Assembly (NCBI GenBank): GCA_041497995.1
Contig: JBGQHM010000132.1
Location: forward strand, 1 to 15,262
Origin: DATKMS01 sp041497995
GTDB taxonomy: Bacteria > Desulfobacterota > Binatia > HRBIN30
Direction of reading: 5' to 3'
DNA length: 15,262 nt
Every line of letters begins with the position of its first letter. The stretch's first letter is position 1. Below the pieces are notes generated by a model. The model saw only the letters and a list, made by a program, of their open reading frames with translations, was not told the DNA's origin and searched no databases. A program made the position numbers and the translations under genes. Below, piece after piece: positions 1-6,681 of the stretch.

Positions 1-462
1 GCGCGCGCACTCGTCGCACGCATCGACGCGCACATCGCCGCAGTGCAAGCGCGCCTCGACGACGCACCCGCGCGCAAGGTCTTGATGGTTGTGGGACAGA
101 CGCCCTTGGTTGCGGTGGGGAGCGGCACGTTCCAGAACGAGCTGATCCGCATGGCACACGGCGACAACTTGGCCGCGGCGGCCGGCGGTTCGTGGCCGCG
201 CCTGAGCATCGAGTTCGCCATCGCCGCGGCACCCGAGGTCATCATCGACACGAGCATGGGCAACGAGGAGCAGGTCGGCGCAGCGCCGGCGATGAACTTT
301 TGGAAAGCGTTCCCGACAATTCCGGCCGTGCGCGACCGACACGTTTACGGGTACAAGGCGTATCAAGTGCTGCGCCCGGGCCCACGGATCGGCGAGGCGT
401 TCGAGGCCCTTGCGCACTTCATCCATCCTGAACGGTTTGCAGCGGACACCAGCGATGGTTGA
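1..462 (+). CDS. btuF: Vitamin B12 / corrinoid ABC transporter substrate-binding protein (5' truncated)
   Basis: The reading frame is open from base 1 to a TGA at 460-462, so 153 codons of the C-terminal part are seen and the start, signal peptide and N-terminal lobe lie outside the window. The visible part resembles the C-terminal lobe of class III periplasmic binding proteins (BtuF/FhuD fold): a long helix, then a strand and loop (VLMVVGQTPLVAVGSGTF), a conserved stretch around IEFAIAAAPEVIIDT, and the closing FWKAFPTIPAVRDRHVY region that precedes the last helix. This family captures a ligand in the periplasm and delivers it to a BtuCD-type permease. The ligand is inferred from context: cobU, cobT and cobS follow directly, and permease and ATPase genes close the operon. 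A GTG at 43 is internal to the fold and is not a credible start. An iron-siderophore or heme-binding paralogue cannot be excluded from this fragment alone. Confidence 0.85.
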   Translation, partial: ARALVARIDAHIAAVQARLDDAPARKVLMVVGQTPLVAVGSGTFQNELIRMAHGDNLAAAAGGSWPRLSIEFAIAAAPEVIIDTSMGNEEQVGAAPAMNFWKAFPTIPAVRDRHVYGYKAYQVLRPGPRIGEAFEALAHFIHPERFAADTSDG

Positions 463-1012
463 CCGCAAACGGATCTTGGTCGGCGGCGGCGTCCGCTCTG
501 GAAAGAGCGCCTTCGCCGTGTCCCTCGCGCGGCGACTCGGCGAGCGTCGTGCCTTCGTAGCTACCGCTCAGGGAGTCGACGACGACATGCGCGACCGCAT
601 CGCGCACCACCGGCGCGAACGCGGCAACGGCTTCACGACCATCGAGGAACCGATCGAATTGGTCACCGCGCTCCGTCGCCTCAGCGACGTCGACGTCGTC
701 GTGATCGACTGCCTGACCGTATGGATCGCTAACCTATTGGTGCAGGGCGTCGGGGAGTCGGTGATCGCAACACGCATCGACGAGCTGGCCGCGTGGCTGG
801 CGAGTCCGCCCTTTCACATCATCATGGTGACCAACGAAGTCGGCATGGGCGTGCACCCTGAGACCGAACTGGGCCGCACCTTTCGCGATGTCGTCGGCCG
901 CGCGCACCAGCGCCTTGCGCGTGTCGCCGACGAAATCTATTTCGCGGCGCTCGGCATCATCCTCCGCTTGCAACCAGGGCCGGTGGCGGTGCAACCCTTT
1001 GAGGATCGCTGA
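455..1012 (+). CDS. cobU: Adenosylcobinamide kinase / adenosylcobinamide-phosphate guanylyltransferase
   Basis: This bifunctional cytoplasmic enzyme phosphorylates adenosylcobinamide and then transfers GMP to give AdoCbi-GDP, activating the corrinoid for nucleotide loop assembly. The 185-aa product is close to the length of Salmonella CobU (about 181 aa). Visible signatures are the P-loop GGGVRSGKS at residues 10-18, the RIAHHRRER motif at 48-56 whose second histidine (His52) corresponds to the guanylylated histidine of CobU, the DCLTVWIANLL segment, and the VTNEVGMGVHPE and GRTFRDVVGRAHQRLA motifs near the C terminus. The ATG at 455 is chosen because it places the P-loop at the usual distance from the N terminus. 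It overlaps the btuF stop by 8 nt, and a TTG at 410 in frame would add an unneeded extension. The stop is TGATG-coupled to cobT. Confidence 0.95.
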   Translation: MVDRKRILVGGGVRSGKSAFAVSLARRLGERRAFVATAQGVDDDMRDRIAHHRRERGNGFTTIEEPIELVTALRRLSDVDVVVIDCLTVWIANLLVQGVGESVIATRIDELAAWLASPPFHIIMVTNEVGMGVHPETELGRTFRDVVGRAHQRLARVADEIYFAALGIILRLQPGPVAVQPFEDR

Positions 1013-2070
1013 TGACACTCTTGGCCGACACTTGTGCTTCGATCGTAGCGGTCGATCCTGCCGTCGCCACCGCGACACAGCAGTTGTTGGACTCGAAGAC
1101 CAAGCCGCGACGAAGTCTCGGCCGCTTGGAAGATCTAGCGTGCCGCGTCGCCGCGATTCGGGGTACGCCCACGCCGGCGATGCCGGTGAAGGCGATCGTC
1201 GTCATGGGCGCCGACCACGGCGTGGCGGACGAAGGCGTCAGTGCTTACCCACAAGCTGTGACACGCCAGATGCTCCTGAACTTCGCGGACGGCGGTGCGG
1301 CCATCAACGTCCTCGCACGGCACGCGGGCGCGCAGGTGGTCGTGGTCGATATGGGTGTGAAGGAAGCATTGCCTACGCGGCCGGAGATCCGCATGGAGCG
1401 CATCGGTCCCGGCACCCAGAACTTCAGCCGCCAAGCGGCGATGAGCCACGCACAGGCAGTCGCGGCAATCGAGACGGGGATTCGGCTGGCGCATGAGTTG
1501 GCGACGAACGGCGTGACGCTCCTCGGTATCGGCGAGATGGGCATCGCCAACACCACGGCGGCGAGTGCGCTCACTGCCGTCTTCACAGGCCGAGATCCAT
1601 CCGATGTGACTGGGCGTGGCACCGGCGTGGATGACGCTGGGTTGCAGCGCAAGGTAGACGTTGTCCGGCGCGCGCTTGCCGTCAATCAGCCTGATCCAGC
1701 CGATCCGTTAGATGCCGTCGCCAAGGTCGGCGGCTTCGAGATCGCTGGTCTCGCCGGTGTCGTCCTCGGCGGCGCCTCGCGGCGCGTTCCGGTGGTTGTT
1801 GACGGCTTCATCGCCGGTGTGGCGGCGCTCGTCGCGGTCCGCCTTGCACCAGCGGCGGCGGACTATCTCATCGCGGCACATCAATCGGTCGAAGTCGGGC
1901 ACCGGATCGTCCTCGATGCCCTTGGCGTGCGCCCGCTGTTTGATCTGGAGCTGCGACTGGGTGAAGGAACCGGCGCCGCGCTGGCGATGTCGCTGGTCGA
2001 TGCCGCGCTGCGGGTGCTGCATGAGATGGCTACCTTCGAAGGTGCCGGTGTGAGCGACTCGGGAGCGTAG
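1012..2070 (+). CDS. cobT: Nicotinate-nucleotide--dimethylbenzimidazole phosphoribosyltransferase
   Basis: CobT transfers phosphoribose from nicotinate mononucleotide to 5,6-dimethylbenzimidazole or a related base, making the alpha-ribazole phosphate that becomes the lower ligand of cobalamin. The 352-aa length is typical. Family features visible are KTKPRRSLGRLEDLA near residues 29-43, VVMGADHGVADEGVSAYP near 63-80, the GGAAINVLAR stretch, LGIGEMGIANTTAAS, GRGTGVDD, and RLGEGTGAALA near the C terminus. The glutamate in that last motif is residue 318, matching the catalytic Glu317 of Salmonella CobT. The ATG start overlaps the cobU stop by one base (TGATG), so translation is probably coupled. 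The pathway assignment is very secure. The base used as lower ligand cannot be told from sequence. A repeat-containing gap separates this gene from cobS. Confidence 0.97.
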   Translation: MTLLADTCASIVAVDPAVATATQQLLDSKTKPRRSLGRLEDLACRVAAIRGTPTPAMPVKAIVVMGADHGVADEGVSAYPQAVTRQMLLNFADGGAAINVLARHAGAQVVVVDMGVKEALPTRPEIRMERIGPGTQNFSRQAAMSHAQAVAAIETGIRLAHELATNGVTLLGIGEMGIANTTAASALTAVFTGRDPSDVTGRGTGVDDAGLQRKVDVVRRALAVNQPDPADPLDAVAKVGGFEIAGLAGVVLGGASRRVPVVVDGFIAGVAALVAVRLAPAAADYLIAAHQSVEVGHRIVLDALGVRPLFDLELRLGEGTGAALAMSLVDAALRVLHEMATFEGAGVSDSGA

Positions 2071-2091
2071 GATGCCGGCGGTGTCTGGACT

Positions 2092-2198
2092 CGCACCGGC
2101 CAGAGGCCTGTCCTGAGCAAGGTCGAAGGGCCGGTGCCACCATTTCCCCTTCCACGCGCAAGCAACACATTGGTGGCACCGGCCTCTGGCCGGTGCGA
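2092..2198. repeat. Composite GC-rich inverted repeat between cobT and cobS (copy 1)
   Basis: An 18-bp perfect inverted repeat joins 2092-2108 (plus T2091) to 2181-2198, its core being GGCCAGAGGCC against GGCCTCTGGCC. A second, inner pairing joins 2129-2142 to 2171-2184 (14 bp, GGCCGGTGCCACCA). The two pairings compete for bases 2181-2184. The right arm, 2171-2197, is identical over 27 bp to 14380-14406 further along. Relative to that second copy, the left arm here is split after GGCCAGAGGCC by about 24 extra bases at 2109-2132 that end in a repeated GGCC. The element lies wholly between the cobT stop and the cobS start. It looks like a REP- or MITE-type dispersed intergenic repeat, and its function is unknown. 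Confidence 0.85.
2109..2132. repeat. Short inserted segment splitting the left arm of the repeat
   Basis: The 20 bases TGTCCTGAGCAAGGTCGAAG followed by GGCC interrupt the arm that is continuous in the copy at 14335-14354. GGCC occurs immediately before (2105-2108) and at the end (2129-2132) of the segment, which looks like a 4-bp target duplication. From memory, sequences close to this 20-mer recur in intergenic DNA of several unrelated high-GC bacteria, but I cannot verify that here. It may be a miniature mobile sequence or one half of a larger palindromic repeat. Confidence 0.55.
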
Positions 2199-2209
2199 AG
2201 GTTCTAGGG

Positions 2210-2227
2210 ATGAATCGCTCCGTATGA
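2210..2227 (+). other. Possible leader mini-ORF (MNRSV) coupled to cobS
   Basis: ATG at 2210 opens five codons and ends in TGA at 2225-2227, overlapping the cobS start in an ATGA arrangement. GAAGG at 2197-2201, the last bases of the repeat and its flank, sits 8 nt upstream as a plausible ribosome-binding site, whereas cobS itself lacks a well-placed one (AGGGA at 2206-2210 is 13 nt away). This could load ribosomes for cobS by termination-reinitiation. With only five codons chance is a real possibility. Confidence 0.3.
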
Positions 2228-2961
2228 GCATAGGCCGCCCCCTCACCGTCGCGTTCGCATTTCTCACTCGCCTACCCGTGGGCACCGGAAAAGCGGAGGA
2301 CTCGGATGTTGGCCACGCGATCGCCTTCTTCCCGGTCGTCGGATTGGTGCTCGGGGTAGCGTTGGTCGCGGCCGCGTGGCTGGCGGGCACGCTCCCACCG
2401 ACCCTCACCGCCGTCGGCCTCGTCGCGCTCCTCGCTGCCGCAACCGGCGGCCTCCACCTCGATGGGCTTGCGGACGTGTTCGACGGTCTCGGCGGCAGCC
2501 ACGGTGATCGAGAGCGCATGCTCGCCATCATGCGTGACAGTCGGATCGGTGCTCACGGCGCACTGGCCTTGGTGCTAGTTGTGCTCGCAAAGGCATTTGC
2601 GTTGACCGCGATCCTTCAACACCGCGAGCTGTGGCCAGTGCTGCTATTCCCGGCTGTCGCCCGATGGGCGGTCGTCCCGCTCATCGTCGGGTTCCCGTAC
2701 ATGCGCGAGGTTGGGCTAGGAAGAACGTTCAATGATCGCGGCTCGGCGGCGGAGGTCGCTTGGGCGACTGTTTTCATCGTGTCGATGCTGTTGTGGGCCG
2801 GCAGCCGCACGTTGGTGCCCGCCGTCGCCGCGTTCGCCGTGGCGCTGGGGTTTGCTGTCTGGATGCGACGCCGCCTGGGTGGACTAACTGGCGACGCGTA
2901 CGGGGCGGCAATCGAGCTCGCGGAAGTCGCCTTCCTGGCGGTTGCCGCACGCGGGGTGTGA
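2224..2961 (+). CDS. cobS: Adenosylcobinamide-GDP ribazoletransferase (cobalamin 5'-phosphate synthase)
   Basis: CobS is an integral inner-membrane enzyme that joins AdoCbi-GDP, the product of CobU, to alpha-ribazole or its phosphate, completing the nucleotide loop. The 245-aa length matches the family (Salmonella about 247 aa). Near the N terminus is the typical FAFLTRLPVG motif. Next come GGLHLDGLADVFDGLGG with its conserved aspartates, then RERMLAIMRDSRIGAHGALALVL, and several hydrophobic helices through to the C terminus including GLTGDAYGAAIELAE. The ATG at 2224 is chosen because it places FLTRLPVG as in homologues. A GTG at 2134 in the same frame would translate through the repeat and is rejected. 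No strong Shine-Dalgarno lies at normal spacing, but a five-codon ORF (2210-2227) with its own GAAGG overlaps this start by ATGA. btuC follows 4 nt after the stop. Confidence 0.95.
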   Translation: MSIGRPLTVAFAFLTRLPVGTGKAEDSDVGHAIAFFPVVGLVLGVALVAAAWLAGTLPPTLTAVGLVALLAAATGGLHLDGLADVFDGLGGSHGDRERMLAIMRDSRIGAHGALALVLVVLAKAFALTAILQHRELWPVLLFPAVARWAVVPLIVGFPYMREVGLGRTFNDRGSAAEVAWATVFIVSMLLWAGSRTLVPAVAAFAVALGFAVWMRRRLGGLTGDAYGAAIELAEVAFLAVAARGV

Positions 2962-2965
2962 CACC

Positions 2966-3988
2966 ATGGCCGCGGCGTATCTGACGTGGCGGCGCTTCGT
3001 CGTCGTGAATGCGGTGTTGCTGGCATTGTTGCTGACCTCCATCGTGCTCGCGACGTTGATCGGCAGCGTGCACGTCGACCTCGCGCGCGCGCTGCAGTCG
3101 GGGATCGCCAACAACACCGACCGCGTGATCCTGTTCGAGACGCGCCTGCCGCGTGTGCTACTGGCGGCGATCGTCGGCGGCGCGCTGGCCACTGCGGGCG
3201 TCGCTTTGCAGGGGCTGCTGCGCAACCCGCTGGCGGAGCCGCACCTCATCGGTGTCTCCGGTGGCGCCGCGCTGGGCGCCGTAATTGCCGTCATTCTTGG
3301 CGGACGCACGGTGTTCACCGAGACTTCACTGCTGCCCCTGGCGGCCGCCGCCGGCGCGCTCGTGTCGATGGGAATCATCTATCGACTGGCACTCGTGCAC
3401 GGCCGGCTGCAGCCGTACATCCTGCTGCTCGCCGGCGTCGTGTACAACGCGTTTGCCGGCGCGCTGATTCTCTGCGTCAACGCCATCGCCGACTTCTACC
3501 AAGCACAAGGCATCCTGTTTTGGCTGATGGGCAATCTGGCGACGCAGAGCTACACCCTGGTGCTCACCATCGCGCTGTACACCGCTGCTGGAACCATTTG
3601 GCTGCTCTTCCACACCCGGCAACTGAACGTGCTGAGCCTCGGTGACGAAGGCGCTCTCCAACTCGGCGTGGCCGTCGACCGCACGCGGCGCGCGACGTTT
3701 CTCGGCGCCTCGCTCCTGGTCGGCGCGGTGGTATCGGTGAGCGGCATGATCGGTTTCGTCGGCCTCATCGTGCCGCACGTGATGCGACTGATCCTCGGCG
3801 CCGACCACCGCCTGCTGCTGCCGGCGTCGCTGCTGGGCGGCGCCATATTCTTGATCTGGGCCGACACCGTGGCGCGCACGGCGCTGGGGGTCGTGGAGAT
3901 TCCCGTTGGCGTCGTGACGGCGCTGTGCGGTGGCCCGTTCTTCGTGTACCTGCTCAAGCGCGAAGGGAGGAAGGCATTTGGAATCTGA
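2966..3988 (+). CDS. btuC: FecCD-family ABC transporter permease, vitamin B12 importer
   Basis: This is the inner-membrane permease that would form the translocation path with BtuD and receive substrate from BtuF. The 340-aa product has the FecCD/BtuC signatures: ETRLPRVLLAAIVGGALATAGVALQ in two parts around residues 58-82, RNPLAEPHLIGVSGGAALG at about 86-104, the LGDEGALQLGV coupling-helix region that contacts the ATPase, and SGMIGFVGLIVPHVMRL followed by LIWADTVART and ALCGGPFFVYLL at the C terminus. Around ten hydrophobic helices are evident. The ATG at 2966, 4 nt after the cobS stop, gives a standard N-terminal membrane helix. Siderophore permeases share the fold, so the B12 assignment rests on the surrounding cobU, cobT and cobS genes. 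The 3' end overlaps btuD by 11 nt. Confidence 0.92.
   Translation: MAAAYLTWRRFVVVNAVLLALLLTSIVLATLIGSVHVDLARALQSGIANNTDRVILFETRLPRVLLAAIVGGALATAGVALQGLLRNPLAEPHLIGVSGGAALGAVIAVILGGRTVFTETSLLPLAAAAGALVSMGIIYRLALVHGRLQPYILLLAGVVYNAFAGALILCVNAIADFYQAQGILFWLMGNLATQSYTLVLTIALYTAAGTIWLLFHTRQLNVLSLGDEGALQLGVAVDRTRRATFLGASLLVGAVVSVSGMIGFVGLIVPHVMRLILGADHRLLLPASLLGGAIFLIWADTVARTALGVVEIPVGVVTALCGGPFFVYLLKREGRKAFGI
3965..3970 (+). promoter_or_regulatory. Shine-Dalgarno selecting the TTG start of btuD
   Basis: GGGAGG lies inside the last codons of btuC and is 7 nt from TTG at 3978. It is the strongest ribosome-binding match near the btuD N terminus and supports a rare TTG start with an 11-nt overlap. 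Confidence 0.75.
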
Positions 3989-4790
3989 ATGCGCTCTCGA
4001 AGCGCGCCACCTGCGCTTCAGCTATGGCGGGAACACGGTCGTCGATGACGTCTCGTTCAGCCTGGCGCCCGGGGAGATGCTCGGTATCCTCGGACCCAAC
4101 GGCTCGGGGAAGTCGACGCTGCTCCGCCTGCTGAGCGGCGTGCTGCAACCAGCCGCCGGTGAGGTGCGCATCAATCGCCTACCGCTCGCGGCCTACACGC
4201 GCCGCCAACTCGGCCAGACGATTGCCGTCGTCCCGCAAGATACGCTGATCGAGTTCCCGTTTTCGGTCACCGAAGTGGTGTTGATGGGGCGATCGCCGCA
4301 TCTCGGCGGCTTCGCGTTCGAGGGCGATCGTGACGTCCGAGTGGCGCGCGCGGCCATGCAGCGTACCGGTGTGCTCGACCTGGCACACCGCTCCATCCAC
4401 GAGCTGAGCGGCGGCGAACGCCAACGTGTTGTCCTGGCGCGCGCGCTCGCGCAAGAAGCCGGCATCATGCTGCTCGACGAGCCCGGCGCCTTTCTGGACA
4501 TCCGCCACACGGTCGAGATCTACGACCTGCTGCAAGATCTACAGCGCGAAGGCCGCAGCATCATCACCGTGCTGCACGACCTCAATCTCGCCGCGCTCTA
4601 TTGCGACCGCGTCGCCCTGCTCAAGGCGGGACGGCTGTTTCGCATCGGCACACCAGCCGAGGTGATCACCTACGCGGCGTTGACGGAGGTGTACGAGACC
4701 GAGGTGTACGTCGACACCAACGACATCACCGGTGCGATCAACGTCCTGCCCCTCAGCCGCGTCTACCGCGAGCGCTTGCGCCGCTCGTGA
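3978..4790 (+). CDS. btuD: ABC transporter ATP-binding protein, vitamin B12 importer
   Basis: This cytoplasmic ATPase powers the BtuC-type permease. Starting at TTG 3978 the product is 270 aa. It shows Walker A GPNGSGKST at residues 39-47, a Q-loop in AVVPQDT, the signature ELSGGERQRV, Walker B IMLLDEP, and the H-loop in TVLHDLNLA. It has a C-terminal extension after the ATPase core, as BtuD/FepC-type proteins often do. The start is set by GGGAGG 7 nt upstream; no ATG gives a sensible N terminus, and a GTG at 3930 would translate deep inside btuC. After Walker B the sequence reads DEPGAFLD where DEPTxxLD is commoner, a Thr-to-Gly change next to the D-loop that should not abolish ATPase activity. 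This is the last gene of the corrinoid operon. Substrate specificity is inferred from context. Confidence 0.93.
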   Translation: MESECALEARHLRFSYGGNTVVDDVSFSLAPGEMLGILGPNGSGKSTLLRLLSGVLQPAAGEVRINRLPLAAYTRRQLGQTIAVVPQDTLIEFPFSVTEVVLMGRSPHLGGFAFEGDRDVRVARAAMQRTGVLDLAHRSIHELSGGERQRVVLARALAQEAGIMLLDEPGAFLDIRHTVEIYDLLQDLQREGRSIITVLHDLNLAALYCDRVALLKAGRLFRIGTPAEVITYAALTEVYETEVYVDTNDITGAINVLPLSRVYRERLRRS

Positions 4791-4867
4791 CGGCACACCA
4801 AGGGCGGAGAGATCGACTTAGCCCCACAGATAGAGCAAAGGTGGAAACCTATTGAGAGGAGATACAC

Positions 4868-5788
4868 ATGCTATCGCCGCGCGCACAGAGTGTGATGCTG
4901 CTGTTGGGTTGCGCCCTGGCGGCCCCGACCATCGGATGGGCTGACGGCTTCGAAGGCACGCTGAAGTTCCGCACCTTCAGCGTGCCCGTGGATGAGCTCA
5001 AAGGGCTCACCGCAGGAGGCTCCACCGACACGGAGAAGGTGTACGCCATCCCAATGGACAAACTGTTGGCCGTTCCGGGCGTGAAGCCACAGGAGAGCTC
5101 TATCCAAGTCAAAGGCTCGAGGATACGAGCCAACACCGGCGCGCACGATGCTGGGAGCTACATCATCATGGATCTCGATCAGGGAACGATGTGGATGGTG
5201 CTACCGGAGCAGAAGAAGTACGTCGAGTGGACGAAAGCCGACATGAAGGCGCTCACCGACAAGATGGCGGAGATGCAGAAGCAGATGCAGGAACGGATGG
5301 CCGGGATGCCGCCGGAGCAGCGCAAGCAGATGGAGGCGATGATGAAGAACCTGTCGGGCGCGCCGGGCAGTACCCCGCCAAAGCCGCAGGTGCGCGCGCT
5401 CGGCAAGACGCAAACCATCAACGGCATGCAGACCAGCGCCTACGAGGTACGCGTGGGCGACGAAACCGCCGTGGGCTGGGTGTCGCCGGATCAACAGGAC
5501 CTCCAGCGCACCTTCAAGAATCTGCGCGAGGGCGAGGCGAAGATGATGTCCAACAATGCCGGCGCGGGCATCCAAAGCGCTTTGGCAAATAGCGGCCTGC
5601 CAGTGCGGCTCCAGAAGGTTGATCAGGGTGGCTACCACGTCGAAGAGCTCGTCGACGTGCAACGCGCTCCGATGGGCGCGGATCTCTTCGCGGTGCCGGC
5701 GGGCTTTGAGAAGACGACTCCGCAGCAATTGAAGGACGCCGTGGAACATGGGAAGCCGGCGGCGAAGAGCAAAGCGGGGGGAGAGTGA
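4868..5788 (+). CDS. Exported DUF4412-like protein with Met-rich segment
   Basis: The 306-aa product begins with a hydrophobic signal segment (residues 9-25) ending in a plausible signal peptidase I site after GWA (between Ala25 and Asp26), so a periplasmic location is likely. A Cys at residue 15 lies too early in the hydrophobic run to be a convincing lipobox. The body resembles DUF4412-type proteins: a strand-rich N-terminal half with YIIMDLDQGTMWMVLPEQKKYVEW, then a predicted helical Met-rich stretch at about residues 133-159 with eight Met in 27 residues. A strand-rich C-terminal half follows (GKTQTINGMQTSAYEV through to the end). Function is not known for the family; metal or lipid binding would be speculation. 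AGGAG at 4857-4861 sits 6 nt from the ATG. It is 77 bp after btuD and is probably a separate unit, though no promoter is clear. Confidence 0.7.
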   Translation: MLSPRAQSVMLLLGCALAAPTIGWADGFEGTLKFRTFSVPVDELKGLTAGGSTDTEKVYAIPMDKLLAVPGVKPQESSIQVKGSRIRANTGAHDAGSYIIMDLDQGTMWMVLPEQKKYVEWTKADMKALTDKMAEMQKQMQERMAGMPPEQRKQMEAMMKNLSGAPGSTPPKPQVRALGKTQTINGMQTSAYEVRVGDETAVGWVSPDQQDLQRTFKNLREGEAKMMSNNAGAGIQSALANSGLPVRLQKVDQGGYHVEELVDVQRAPMGADLFAVPAGFEKTTPQQLKDAVEHGKPAAKSKAGGE

Positions 5789-5836
5789 AGTGCTGACGTA
5801 AGCCGATCAACGCGAGGCAAATGAAGGAGGGGGACC

Positions 5837-6196
5837 ATGGCCGAGGCAAAGAGAGGCAGCGCAATCGCGGTTTGGGTGCTGAGCGTATTGCTGGCATTGC
5901 TGTTCCTGTTCGCGGGGTCGCAGAAACTCCTGGGCGCCGCCGAGCCCACAGAACATTTCGCACAGTGGGGGTATCCGTCGTGGTTCCGCATGCTCATCGG
6001 CCTCATCGAGGTCGTGGGCGGGCTCGCGCTGCTGGTGCCGAGCCTCGCGTTCTACGCCGCCGGGGCGCTCAGCGCCGTGATGGTCGGCGCCATCTATACG
6101 CACCTGACGCAGGCGGCGCCGGGCATCCCGGTACCGATTGTCTGCTTGTTGGTACTGACGTACATCGCGCTCTCCCGCCGTCCTAAAGACGGATAG
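5837..6196 (+). CDS. DoxX-like family small membrane protein
   Basis: This 119-aa protein has four predicted membrane helices (about residues 8-28, 48-67, 70-90 and 98-113). It carries the DoxX-like pattern LFLFAGSQKLLG, then HFAQWGYPSWFRMLIGLIEVVGGLALLVP. This matches the FAGxxKL and WGxPxWxxxxxGxxEvxgaxgLl pattern common in the DoxX family. DoxX-like proteins are inner-membrane proteins linked in some cases to quinone or redox chemistry, but no function can be assigned here. A very strong ribosome-binding site, AAGGAGG at 5824-5830, lies 6 nt before the ATG. The gene is 48 bp after the DUF4412-like gene and may be co-transcribed with it. Confidence 0.8.
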   Translation: MAEAKRGSAIAVWVLSVLLALLFLFAGSQKLLGAAEPTEHFAQWGYPSWFRMLIGLIEVVGGLALLVPSLAFYAAGALSAVMVGAIYTHLTQAAPGIPVPIVCLLVLTYIALSRRPKDG

Positions 6197-6240
6197 GGAG
6201 CAGCTGAGTTAGAAATCCGTGCTACGCATGCCGTGCAGAG

Positions 6241-6663
6241 ATGGTTGACCGCGCCGCGCAGGAACTGAACGAGTTCGGCAAGGATCGCTTGCCGGGCATG
6301 CTCGGCTTGGAGATTCTGAGCTGCACCCCGAACCTGGTCACCGGGCGCATTCCGGTCACGCCGCCGTTGATTGCGGGCACCGGCTTTCTCTGGGCACCGG
6401 TGGTGATCGCTCTGGCTGACACGTTGTGCGCCTACGGCGCCGGACAAAACCGGCCGCAGGGGTCGCAGAGCTTCACGACGGTCGAGTTGAAAACGAACTT
6501 CCTCGGCACAGTCGGGACCGGCGGTGCCATCGCCGGGCGCGCCACGCCCGTGCACCTCGGTCGCACGACTCAAGTCTGGGATGCTGTGGTCACCAACGAG
6601 GTCACCGACAAGCCGATCGCCCTCTTTCGTTGCACGCAGCTCATTCTCTATCCCCCGCGCTGA
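6241..6663 (+). CDS. PaaI-type hotdog-fold thioesterase with altered active-site motif
   Basis: The 140-aa size and layout match single-domain PaaI/YbdB-like acyl-CoA thioesterases that work as hotdog dimers or tetramers in the cytoplasm. Recognisable elements are the N-terminal GKDRLPGMLGLEI helix and strand, the central helix start at VVIALADTLCAYGA with Asp60, the strand QSFTTVELKTNFLG, and GRTTQVWDAVVTNE plus IALFRCTQLILYP at the end. In relatives I recall, the segment before the central helix reads like GYLHAGTVVALADT. Here it reads GFLWAPVVIALADT, so the usual histidine is Trp51 and the glycine is proline. It may be a catalytically altered or non-hydrolytic branch. Asp60 is kept. No clear Shine-Dalgarno precedes the ATG; a VOC gene follows closely. 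Confidence 0.8.
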   Translation: MVDRAAQELNEFGKDRLPGMLGLEILSCTPNLVTGRIPVTPPLIAGTGFLWAPVVIALADTLCAYGAGQNRPQGSQSFTTVELKTNFLGTVGTGGAIAGRATPVHLGRTTQVWDAVVTNEVTDKPIALFRCTQLILYPPR

Positions 6664-6681
6664 TTGAAGGAACAGACATCT

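Noticed and set aside
410..454. TTG 410 as the cobU start
   Set aside because: It adds 15 residues before a standard N terminus; ATG 455 places the P-loop at residues 10-18 as in CobU.
2134..2223. N-terminal extension of CobS from a GTG at 2134
   Set aside because: It would translate the intergenic repeat, and the family-length protein with FAFLTRLPVG in place starts at ATG 2224.
4791..4867. Cobalamin riboswitch or other riboswitch around the corrinoid operon
   Set aside because: No B12-box-like structured stretch is visible in any gap of this window; if present it should lie upstream of btuF, outside the window.
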